The translations under genes were made by a program, and so were the position numbers. The notes below the pieces were generated by a model. That model made no database searches and was not told where the DNA came from. It saw only the letters and a program-made list of their open reading frames with translations. 64,000 bases of DNA. Source: JAWPMV01 sp039819665. GTDB lineage: Bacteria > Bacteroidota > Bacteroidia > J057. The stretch lies in contig JBCBRM010000052.1 in the NCBI GenBank assembly GCA_039819665.1, positions 1 to 64,000 of the forward strand, given 5' to 3'. This document shows positions 33,281 to 40,990 of this stretch, in pieces. Numbering within the stretch: the first letter of the stretch is position 1; every line of letters begins with the position of its first letter.

Positions 33281-33847
33281 ATGAAACACTTTTCTATCCT
33301 CCTAATATGCTTATTTTTTCTGCTGAATATTTATGGGCAGGAAGAAGAGAAAAAATACCGTAAGCGAGCCAGTAAGGCCAAAATTGTCCTCAAAAATGGA
33401 GAGATCAAACGAGGGATTCTGTTTTCAGTAGAAAGAGACAACATCTTTTATCTACCAGGTTTAACCAGGAAATCTGAAATCGATTGGGAAAATCGAGAAC
33501 TCAAAGAAATTCCTGTATATCAGATTGAAAGAATTTCCCTCAAGAAACAAGATCGTTTTTTAGTAAGTCTTGGAATTGGTGTAGGAGTAGGTTTACTAGG
33601 TGATCTACTTCTCAACCCATCGGAAGGTGAAAATAGTGGTTTCGATCCCTACAATATTATTCCAAATGATGAGGGTCCTCGGATTCCTATAATCTCCGAC
33701 CTTCCACTATCAGTCACCATTCCTGTTATTTCAGCTGTTGTAGGCGTTTTTCCTTTTGTGGTAAATCTCAAAGGAACCGATAGCTTAAGCGACCTTCAAT
33801 TCAGGAAACTCAATAGACATGCCCTGTTGATTTTCCGTAAACGATAG
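33281..33847 (+). CDS. Small secreted/envelope protein, tandem paralog B
   Basis: A 188-residue paralog of the preceding gene, 52 bases downstream. Signal peptide MKHFSILLICLFFLLNIYGQ; beta domain IVLKNGEIKRGILFSVERDNIFYL to IPVYQIERISLKK; hydrophobic stretches VSLGIGVGVGLLGDLL and VTIPVISAVVGVFPFVV; and the same kind of end, LQFRKLNRHALLIF. The order of parts and the closing RKLxxHxLLI phrase support common origin although overall identity looks low. Role unknown. Confidence 0.6.
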   Translation: MKHFSILLICLFFLLNIYGQEEEKKYRKRASKAKIVLKNGEIKRGILFSVERDNIFYLPGLTRKSEIDWENRELKEIPVYQIERISLKKQDRFLVSLGIGVGVGLLGDLLLNPSEGENSGFDPYNIIPNDEGPRIPIISDLPLSVTIPVISAVVGVFPFVVNLKGTDSLSDLQFRKLNRHALLIFRKR

Positions 33848-33854
33848 AACAGTC

Positions 33855-34307
33855 CTAGCCACTCGTATGATCACTCAAAATCAACCATTTCCCCTTTTCT
33901 TTTCTCCAAACCAGGGTAAAATGGCCACTGAGATCGCCTATCTCTCTTTTCAAATGAAATTTGCCCAATACCCAGGCTGCTTTAGGTCCCAGCTTTCTAA
34001 ATTCTATTAGGGTAAAGCTAAGTTTGCCCATAGCAGCACGATCCGGATAAGACCTTCTGTACCTTTCGATAGTTTCCTGCCAGCCGTTTTGGACGCCAGC
34101 ACTACCGATAAAGAGTAATTCCTCTGACTTCACATAGCCTTCCATAAAGCAATCTATATCTCCCTTATTCCAGCAATCTTCCTGGGCTTTAAAAACTGCA
34201 CGTATCGCCGCTTCGTCTTTGGAGGAAAGTTTCTGAGCCTGTGCAGCAAAACAACAGAGGGAAAACAGGAGGGCAAATAGTGTGTATTTCTTCATCATCT
34301 TTTTCAT
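33855..34307 (-). CDS. Secreted DUF4440/SnoaL-like (NTF2-fold) protein
   Basis: A 150-residue protein with signal peptide (KKYTLFALLFSLCCFAAQAQ). The rest is a compact NTF2-like cone: AAIRAVFKAQEDCWNKGDIDCFMEGY, ELLFIGSAGVQNGWQETIERYRRSYP, AAWVLGKFHLKREIG, GHFTLVWRKEKGKWLILSDHTS. These are the DUF4440 hallmarks. Family members include isomerase-like and ligand-binding proteins, mostly uncharacterised. The start could be any of three Met codons at 34307, 34295 or near; I keep the longest. It converges with paralog B (8-base gap) and diverges from gltX. Confidence 0.8.
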   Translation of the reverse strand: MKKMMKKYTLFALLFSLCCFAAQAQKLSSKDEAAIRAVFKAQEDCWNKGDIDCFMEGYVKSEELLFIGSAGVQNGWQETIERYRRSYPDRAAMGKLSFTLIEFRKLGPKAAWVLGKFHLKREIGDLSGHFTLVWRKEKGKWLILSDHTSG

Positions 34308-34352
34308 CCAAGTTACAGGATTTTTGTTGCGGGGGAAATAATCAGCTATTGC

Positions 34353-34385
34353 TTTTGAAGCCTTTGCCCCGAATTACTAACTTGC
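34353..34385 (+). promoter_or_regulatory. Probable gltX promoter
   Basis: TTTTG (34353-34357), a 20-base spacer and TAACTTGC (34378-34385) resemble the Bacteroidota -33/-7 elements. The gltX ATG at 34406 follows at 20 bases. Confidence 0.45.
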
Positions 34386-34405
34386 GCCCCATAAATCAAT
34401 TGCCC

Positions 34406-35941
34406 ATGAGCGTAGTAGTAAGATTTGCACCCAGTCCTACCGGACCCTTACATATAGGAGGAGTCAGAACGGCTCTGTATTGTTATTTGCTGGCCAAACA
34501 GCAGGGAGGAAGATTTATCCTTCGAATTGAAGATACAGATCGTAGCCGTTTTGTACCCGGAGCAGAAGAACACATCAAAGGCGGACTTTCCTGGATAGGC
34601 GTAGAACCGGATGAAGGCCCGGGAATCGGAGGTGAATTTGGTCCCTATCGACAAAGTGAACGTGCTGAATCTGGCTTGTATAAAAAGTTTGCCGAGAAAT
34701 TGTTGGCAGAAGGTAATGCCTATTATGCTTTTGATACTTCCGAAGAACTGGATGCTATGCGTGCCCGTCTGAAAGAAGCAGGAAGTAGCGTCCAACAATA
34801 CAATGCAGCTACTCGGGGTGAAATGAAGAACAGCCTTACCTTATCGGCAGAGGAAGTTCAAAGACGAATTGATGCAGGAGATCGCTATGTAGTTCGGATG
34901 AAAATGCCCGAAAATCGCGAAGTTACCTTCACCGATATGGTTAGAGGGGAAGTTACCTTTAATACCAGTCAGCTGGATGATAAGATTTTGCTGAAAGGAG
35001 ATGGAATGCCCACGTATCACCTCGCAGTTGTGGTGGATGATTACCATATGGGCGTTACGCATATCATTCGCGGAGAAGAATGGGTTTCCTCTACCCCCCT
35101 TCATATTTGTTTGTATGAAGCTTTGGGCTGGGAGGATAAAATCCCGGTTTTCGTTCACCCGCCTCTTATCCTAAATCCTAATGGCAAAGGAAAAATGAGT
35201 AAAAGGCAGGGCGACAAACTCGGCTTTTCGGTTTTCCCCATCGAATGGACCAATCCAGAAACAGAGCAACACTCCTCGGGATTCCGTGAAGATGGTTACT
35301 TACCCGAAGCCATGCTAAACTTTCTTGCGCTTCAGGGTTGGAATCCGGGCAATGACGAGGAAATCATGTCTAAAGATCGTTTGATAGAACTCTTTAGCCT
35401 GGACAGAATCAACCTTAGCGCCAGTAATTTTGACCTGAATAAACTCAACTGGTTCAACCAAAGCTATATCCGGGAAGTCTTTAGTGAAGAAAAGCTTCTC
35501 GGATTACTCAAAGAAGACCTTTCCCATAGAGATCTTCCAGAAAAAGACGATGCCTACTTGAAGTCTTTTATTGGCTTGATGAAAGAAAGGGTTTCCAAGA
35601 TTTCAGAATTTGCTACAGAAGGAAGTTATTTCTTCCACGCGCCTGAGGAATACAATGAGAAAATGGCACGCAAACAATGGAAGGAAAATACGCCAGATAT
35701 CATGCAGGCTTTGAAAGAGAAATTTGATGCTGCGGAGGCTTGGAACAGAGATGCACTCTATGTGGGTTTTGAATCTTTGGCAGAGGAACAGGAATTGGGA
35801 AAAGGCAGGATTCTTGCTCCACTGAGACTGGCGCTCACAGGAGTCCCCGGCGGACCAGATGCATTTGAAATTGCTGCTTTATTAGGAAAAGTTGAAACTT
35901 TCAACAGGATAGATACTGCAATTGAAAAGCTGGGTACATAA
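34406..35941 (+). CDS. gltX: Glutamyl-tRNA synthetase
   Basis: Charges tRNA-Glu (and tRNA-Gln in organisms that use the amidotransferase route) in the cytoplasm. From the ATG at 34406 it has 511 residues, normal for the family, and opens with VVRFAPSPTGPLHIGGVRTAL, which contains the HIGH-type motif. Specific marks follow: RIEDTDRSR, the AMP/tRNA-binding IRGEEWVSSTPLHI, and the KMSKS-type KMSKRQGDK (about 270). The C-terminal part is the anticodon-binding helical domain ending in GGPDAFEIAALLGK. The open frame reaches 165 bases further upstream but overlaps the divergent gene and lacks similarity, so I reject that start. Confidence 0.96.
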   Translation: MSVVVRFAPSPTGPLHIGGVRTALYCYLLAKQQGGRFILRIEDTDRSRFVPGAEEHIKGGLSWIGVEPDEGPGIGGEFGPYRQSERAESGLYKKFAEKLLAEGNAYYAFDTSEELDAMRARLKEAGSSVQQYNAATRGEMKNSLTLSAEEVQRRIDAGDRYVVRMKMPENREVTFTDMVRGEVTFNTSQLDDKILLKGDGMPTYHLAVVVDDYHMGVTHIIRGEEWVSSTPLHICLYEALGWEDKIPVFVHPPLILNPNGKGKMSKRQGDKLGFSVFPIEWTNPETEQHSSGFREDGYLPEAMLNFLALQGWNPGNDEEIMSKDRLIELFSLDRINLSASNFDLNKLNWFNQSYIREVFSEEKLLGLLKEDLSHRDLPEKDDAYLKSFIGLMKERVSKISEFATEGSYFFHAPEEYNEKMARKQWKENTPDIMQALKEKFDAAEAWNRDALYVGFESLAEEQELGKGRILAPLRLALTGVPGGPDAFEIAALLGKVETFNRIDTAIEKLGT

Positions 35942-36034
35942 TTTTATAATATTTATCTGTATTTTGTAACTTCCGTGCAGTAGATCGAGTAGGAATATTG
36001 AGAGGTTTATACATGCAAAAACATTTATAACGCT

Positions 36035-36937
36035 TTGGCAAAGAAGAAGTCTAGGATTCAAAAATTTATCAACTATACACGGGAAGCGTTTTTCTTTCCC
36101 GCGCACCTGGCATCGCTAGCGATAATCACTACCCTGGCTGCGCTAGGTATATTTCTGGTACCACAGTTATTTCCGTTCAATGAGGGACTCGCAGTTTCCT
36201 CCATTATTTTGATGGCAGGAGGACTTGAGCTGAGCATTCTGAGTGCTATTAGCCGTAATCCCCGTTTTATCCGGGCGATAAACGCAAAGTACCAAAAGGA
36301 TATCGACGCCTTTAAGAAAACAAAAACCCTTGTTGATTATTACAATGAACTAAGTCGGGAATCTCAGCAAAGGTTCGACAAACTGAGAAATCGTGTAAAG
36401 GAAGTGCGTAAGGGGTTCAAAAAAATGAACACCACAATTCCTTCCGTCATAGAAAATTTTATTCGCAAGCTCAATGCGATCGAGCTTTCATATGCTCGTC
36501 TTCTGTATTTCAAGGATAGATTCCCTGAAATCTCCAATGAAGATGCCATGCATGAAACAGTTACAGAGATTGATAAACTCAATCAGGAACTTAAAAATGC
36601 AGGTAGTCGCCTGAGAAAAATCAAAGAGCAGCGCCTCAAGATCCTGGAAAAACGTATGGACAACTATTACAAACTCCAGGAAAATAAAGAGGTAATCGAA
36701 GAGCAATTGCAGACCATTGAAGAAATGGTGGAGTACATCAAAGATCAGCCCATCTCCGTTCAGAATACTGAGCGCGAGGATGTGATGATCGAAAATCTCC
36801 TCTTCGAAACTGAGCAAACCCAACAAACCATGGAGGAAATAGAGAGTCTGATGCAGTCAGAATTCTATCCAGGAGTTGTGGATGACTTTGATTTGGGCAG
36901 CAGTAGTAAAGAATTTGGAGATTCTCTTACAGAATAG
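36035..36937 (+). CDS. Membrane-anchored coiled-coil protein
   Basis: A 300-residue protein with two membrane segments near the N-terminus (about 22-44 and 52-74, IITTLAALGIFLV and LAVSSIILMAGGLELSILSA) and a long charged coiled coil (about 85-270). The end is acidic and Ser-rich. An in-frame stop at 35999 and no ATG before the first membrane segment force a TTG start at 36035 (an ATT lies at 36023). No enzymatic motif is present. The layout suggests a cytoplasmic structural or scaffold protein held at the membrane. Family unknown; same strand between gltX and the crotonase gene. Confidence 0.65.
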   Translation: MAKKKSRIQKFINYTREAFFFPAHLASLAIITTLAALGIFLVPQLFPFNEGLAVSSIILMAGGLELSILSAISRNPRFIRAINAKYQKDIDAFKKTKTLVDYYNELSRESQQRFDKLRNRVKEVRKGFKKMNTTIPSVIENFIRKLNAIELSYARLLYFKDRFPEISNEDAMHETVTEIDKLNQELKNAGSRLRKIKEQRLKILEKRMDNYYKLQENKEVIEEQLQTIEEMVEYIKDQPISVQNTEREDVMIENLLFETEQTQQTMEEIESLMQSEFYPGVVDDFDLGSSSKEFGDSLTE

Positions 36938-37032
36938 TTTCCTACAAGCTAGGCCTTTCCTTTTATTTCTTAGTATCTTGCGAGCCTATTGTCTCAACGT
37001 TATATCTAGCAAATTAAGGTCTAGCAAACCCT

Positions 37033-37824
37033 ATGTACAACACCCTTCACACTGAAAAAAAAGGCCATACATTTATTATCACAATAAATCGGCCCAAGGT
37101 GCTCAATTCTTTAAATTCAGAAGTCTTTACGGAGCTTTCTGATGCCATTACAACTCTAAAAAATGATCCAGAACTCAAGGGAGCCTATATCACAGGAGAA
37201 GGCGACAAAGCCTTTGTTGCCGGAGCAGATATAGGAGAATTCACTACTCTGAGCAGTGAAGAAGCATCTGAACTTTCTCGCAGAGGACAGAAAATATTTT
37301 TTGACATTGAGCAGTGTCCAAAGCCCATTATAGCGGCTGTAAATGGATTTGCACTTGGAGGCGGTTGTGAATTGGCAATGGCTTGTCATATGCGGGTAGG
37401 ATCCAGAAATGCGAAGTTTGGCCTTCCTGAGGTAAAACTGGGACTTCTTCCCGGTTATGGTGGCACACAACGCCTGGCTCAACTCATCGGCAAAGGAAAA
37501 GCGATCGAATTGATGATTACCGGCGATATGATCTCTGCCGATACAGCCTACCGCTTAGGTCTGGTGAATTATGTAACCACTCGCGGGGAACTGAGAGAAA
37601 AATGTGAAGAGATTCTTGAGAAGGCTTACAAACAATCTCCTAAAGCTATAGAGCTTGCGATGGGAGCCCTGAATGCAGGCTATAACGCTCGTAATGGTTA
37701 CAGCAGCAAGAATGGATATGAAGTTGAGGCCGAAAGTTTTGGGCAAGCCATGGTTTCAGATGATGGCAAAGAAGGCGTAGCGGCTTTCCTGGAGAAAAGA
37801 AAAGCGAACTTTACGGGGAAGTAA
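37033..37824 (+). CDS. Enoyl-CoA hydratase
   Basis: A 263-residue crotonase with both catalytic glutamates in place: GGGCELAMACHM (about 115) and FGLPEVKLGLLPGYGGTQRLA (about 138). The oxyanion pocket FVAGADIGEF (about 64) is standard. It adds water to trans-2-enoyl-CoA in fatty-acid or butanoate breakdown; close relatives are annotated crotonase/EchA-type. This copy keeps the complete active site, in contrast to the paralog at 9117-9899. A clear terminator follows. Confidence 0.92.
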   Translation: MYNTLHTEKKGHTFIITINRPKVLNSLNSEVFTELSDAITTLKNDPELKGAYITGEGDKAFVAGADIGEFTTLSSEEASELSRRGQKIFFDIEQCPKPIIAAVNGFALGGGCELAMACHMRVGSRNAKFGLPEVKLGLLPGYGGTQRLAQLIGKGKAIELMITGDMISADTAYRLGLVNYVTTRGELREKCEEILEKAYKQSPKAIELAMGALNAGYNARNGYSSKNGYEVEAESFGQAMVSDDGKEGVAAFLEKRKANFTGK

Positions 37825-37844
37825 TTTCTCTAAAAAATACTGAT

Positions 37845-37872
37845 AAGCCCTGCCTTTGGCGGGGCTTTTTTT
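37845..37872 (+). terminator. Terminator after the enoyl-CoA hydratase gene
   Basis: AAGCCCTGCC and GGCGGGGCTT form a hairpin over a TTT loop, followed by T7. Confidence 0.9.
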
Positions 37873-37883
37873 GTACGAATACA

Positions 37884-37990
37884 TGTCATCCTGAGTGGTA
37901 GAGAAGGATCTTACTCCATATGGATCCCTCTTTTCCATAGTCTTTATAAGATTGACGAAAGCCAGGAAACATGAGGATCTCTTCCTTGTA
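37884..37990. repeat. TGTCATCCTGAG-type repeat
   Basis: TGTCATCCTGAG (37884) with GAAGGATCT (37903-37911), then an inverted echo (ATGAGGATCTCTTCC, near 37971-37985). Same family as 15785 and, more weakly, 63592. It marks the left edge of the sensor/receptor/dehydrogenase block. Confidence 0.6.
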
Positions 37991-38083
37991 CGTGTATTTA
38001 ATATTACTTCACATTTATTTTATTCTTGGCATTGGGTGCTTAAGTTTATGACATAAGTTCCATACCTTATAGGGCACGTAGCT

Positions 38084-40828
38084 TTGGTTATTTGGGTACG
38101 ACATAATTTCACAGGAGCAACATTTATCAAATGGCTATGGTACCTCATACTCCTATTTTTCCTTCATTTCCTCTATGCATGTAATAAGGATGCAAACTCA
38201 GAAAAGCAATTTTCCATTGGTTTCTCCCAATGCATAAGCGACCATGACTGGAGAAAAGCAATGGAGAAGGAAATGGAACAAGAGCTTTACTTCCATAATG
38301 ATATTCGTTTAAAAAAGTTAGATGCAAAAGGTAGTACTAGCCTACAAAAAGAACAGATCAGGACGCTAATAAAAGAAAAGGTCGATCTGTTGATTATATC
38401 CCCTCTGGAAGCAAAGCCGCTGGTTGAAGAAGTTGAATTAGCACATAGCCTGAATATCCCAACGATCCTGTTAGATAGAAAAGTGGAAACGGACAAGTAT
38501 ACCACCTTCATTGGGGCAGATAACTATGAAATTGGATACCAGGCAGGCACTTACATAAAAAATAAATTCGGAACTGGTAATATTCTGGAGATTTGGGGAC
38601 TTAAGGGATCAAGCCCTGCTATGGAAAGGCATAAAGGATTTCATGAGGGAATCAAAAATTCCAAATTAATCGTTTCAACGGAAATTCATCTTCCACTTGA
38701 AAATGAAAGCTTTTTAATTGATAAAAAACCTTTACTGAGCAAGCTAAACAATATTGATCTTGTTTTTGGTCATACGGATGCAATCACCTTCAATAGTTAC
38801 AAAATAATAAAGGAAACTCAGGAGGAACCCAAGATTTCATTTATAGGGATTGATGGGCTTTTTGGAGAAAATTTAGGAATAGATCTGGTAGAAAGAGGGA
38901 TACTCAGTGCCACATTTTTATATCCTACAGGAGGCAAGGAAGCCATAAAAGTGGCAAGACGGATATTCGATGGAGAAAAGGTAGAAAAGCATTTAGAGCT
39001 TATCTCTACTAAAATAGATTCTACCAATATTAAGCTGATGAGTTTTCAGGCTAAGAAAATCTCAGAGGAACAAAAGAACATAGAACTTCAACAAGAGATA
39101 ATTAAAATCCAGGATGACTTAAACTACAAACAAAGGAATACAATTCTGATGATGATTGTAGTTTCTATTTCCATCTTTATTTTGACCGTATTGCTGTACA
39201 ATTCTCTTCGACAGAAGAACAAAAAAAATCAACAGCTTGAGGAGTTAAACCAACAAATCTTAAAACAGAAACTGCATATAGAACAAGTGTCCGAAGAAGT
39301 AAGAATGCTTACTGAAGAGAAAATCAAATACTTTACAAATATCTCTCATGAGTTTAGGACTCCGCTGACTTTGATTTTATCACCACTCAATGAAATGCTC
39401 CGGTCCTCTTCAAAAATAAGTAAGTTCAATCTTCATCTCATCAAAAGAAATACCCTTCGCTTACAAAGACTGATCAATCAGTTGATGTATTTCAGGAGGC
39501 TGGATTTCCAACAAATTGAGTTAGTCGTCAATGAAATAAACCTTATCGATTTTGTCGAAGAGGTAATGTCTCACTTCCACTATGTTGCAAATAGCCATGC
39601 GATCCTTTTTGAGCTACAGGACAATACTACGAAAGGAATTATATGGGCAGACGTTAACCTACTAGATAAAGTCATTTTCAATCTTTTATCAAATGCCTTT
39701 AAATTCACCCCTAATTCAGGTAAAGTATTTATTGATATAACGGAAGAAGAAAAAGAATTTCATATCCAAATCAAAAATACGGGTCCAAGGATTTCTCCTG
39801 ATGATGCTCAGCAAATTTTCGATAGATATTATTCCAAAGACTCCTTAGGGATTGGAATTGGTTTGGCCCTATCTAAAGAGTTTATCCAACTTCATGGAGG
39901 ATCCATAAGCGTGGATGTAAAAGATAAAGATTACACTACATTCAAAGTAAAAATTCCCAAAGGAAGAAGCCATTTTCCCCAAAAAACGGTCTATGAATCT
40001 CAGGAGGTTAAAGTATATAGGGAGGAAAGTGATACTTTTTTCGAAGTCAGCAACCCAAAAACTGAAAATAAGAGTGATGAAGAAAAGCCATTTGTACTAG
40101 TGATTGAGGATAATGTTGACCTTACGAATTATATAAGCAATTCTATAAACCATAAATACAATATTCTCATTGCGAATACCGGCAAAGAGGGAATTAAACT
40201 TGCCACAGAGAAGATTCCGGATGTCATTATTTGTGATATTCAATTAGTGAATTTGAGTGGGTATGAAATCATTGATGTTCTCAAGACAGACATTCGAACC
40301 TCCCATATACCCATTATAGTCTTGACTGCCAGTCAGGATGAAAGCTTCAAAATGAAAGCATTTAAAAAAGGAGCTGAATCCTATTTAACCAAACCTTTTA
40401 ATTTGGAACTACTGATTGAAAACATTGATGGCCAATTGTTCAACAGAAATTTACTAAAATCGTATTATTCCCAACTTTCGGGGACCGATACGAATTCTGA
40501 CAACATCGATTTAAGTTTTATAAATAAGTTCAACGAAATCGTAAAGGAAAACCTTGACAATCCAGAACTAAGCGTTGAGCAAATTTATAGGACCCTCGGC
40601 CTATCCAGAATACAGCTCTATAGAAAGGTTAAAGCTATCCTGGGGTGTGGAGTTCATGATTATATAATTGATTACAGAATAAAAGAAGCCCGGAAGCTGT
40701 TAGAGGACAAAGATTTATCGATAAAGGAAATAGCATACAGGACTGGTTTCACCTCTCCCTCCTATTTTTCTACGATTTTCAAATCCAAAATGAACGTCAG
40801 TCCGACGAATTACAGAAGCAGTCTTTAG
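38084..40828 (+). CDS. Hybrid two-component sensor with type-1 periplasmic-binding domain and AraC output
   Basis: A 914-residue one-chain signalling protein. An N-terminal membrane segment ending in LYAC is followed by a sugar-type (LacI/ribose-binding-like) sensor domain at about 38-325 (KEKVDLLIISPLEAKPL, TFIGADNYEIGYQAG, FIGIDG), one membrane helix (about 349-370), a HisKA domain with His in NISHEFRTPL (about 420), a HATPase (NLLSNAFKFTP, GIGIGLALSKEF), a receiver with Asp in VIICDIQLVN (about 716) and an AraC helix-turn-helix (about 815-914, LSRIQLYRKVKAIL, IAYRTGFTSPSYFSTIFK). Relatives such as the fructose sensor BT1754 bind a monosaccharide directly. The start is TTG; no in-frame ATG follows the upstream stop. 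It most likely controls the two genes downstream. Confidence 0.92.
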   Translation: MVIWVRHNFTGATFIKWLWYLILLFFLHFLYACNKDANSEKQFSIGFSQCISDHDWRKAMEKEMEQELYFHNDIRLKKLDAKGSTSLQKEQIRTLIKEKVDLLIISPLEAKPLVEEVELAHSLNIPTILLDRKVETDKYTTFIGADNYEIGYQAGTYIKNKFGTGNILEIWGLKGSSPAMERHKGFHEGIKNSKLIVSTEIHLPLENESFLIDKKPLLSKLNNIDLVFGHTDAITFNSYKIIKETQEEPKISFIGIDGLFGENLGIDLVERGILSATFLYPTGGKEAIKVARRIFDGEKVEKHLELISTKIDSTNIKLMSFQAKKISEEQKNIELQQEIIKIQDDLNYKQRNTILMMIVVSISIFILTVLLYNSLRQKNKKNQQLEELNQQILKQKLHIEQVSEEVRMLTEEKIKYFTNISHEFRTPLTLILSPLNEMLRSSSKISKFNLHLIKRNTLRLQRLINQLMYFRRLDFQQIELVVNEINLIDFVEEVMSHFHYVANSHAILFELQDNTTKGIIWADVNLLDKVIFNLLSNAFKFTPNSGKVFIDITEEEKEFHIQIKNTGPRISPDDAQQIFDRYYSKDSLGIGIGLALSKEFIQLHGGSISVDVKDKDYTTFKVKIPKGRSHFPQKTVYESQEVKVYREESDTFFEVSNPKTENKSDEEKPFVLVIEDNVDLTNYISNSINHKYNILIANTGKEGIKLATEKIPDVIICDIQLVNLSGYEIIDVLKTDIRTSHIPIIVLTASQDESFKMKAFKKGAESYLTKPFNLELLIENIDGQLFNRNLLKSYYSQLSGTDTNSDNIDLSFINKFNEIVKENLDNPELSVEQIYRTLGLSRIQLYRKVKAILGCGVHDYIIDYRIKEARKLLEDKDLSIKEIAYRTGFTSPSYFSTIFKSKMNVSPTNYRSSL

Positions 40829-40990
40829 GATTTGTATCATTGGAATTACAAAATCCAAAGAACTTAAACACATAAATTGCTGTATATCAACAAATTATCC
40901 CGACATCAAAAATGATACAATTCTGCATTTCATAGATTTTAGCCTTACATAAATTGAAGCTGTTTTTCTACGAGGACTACAATTTAATTT

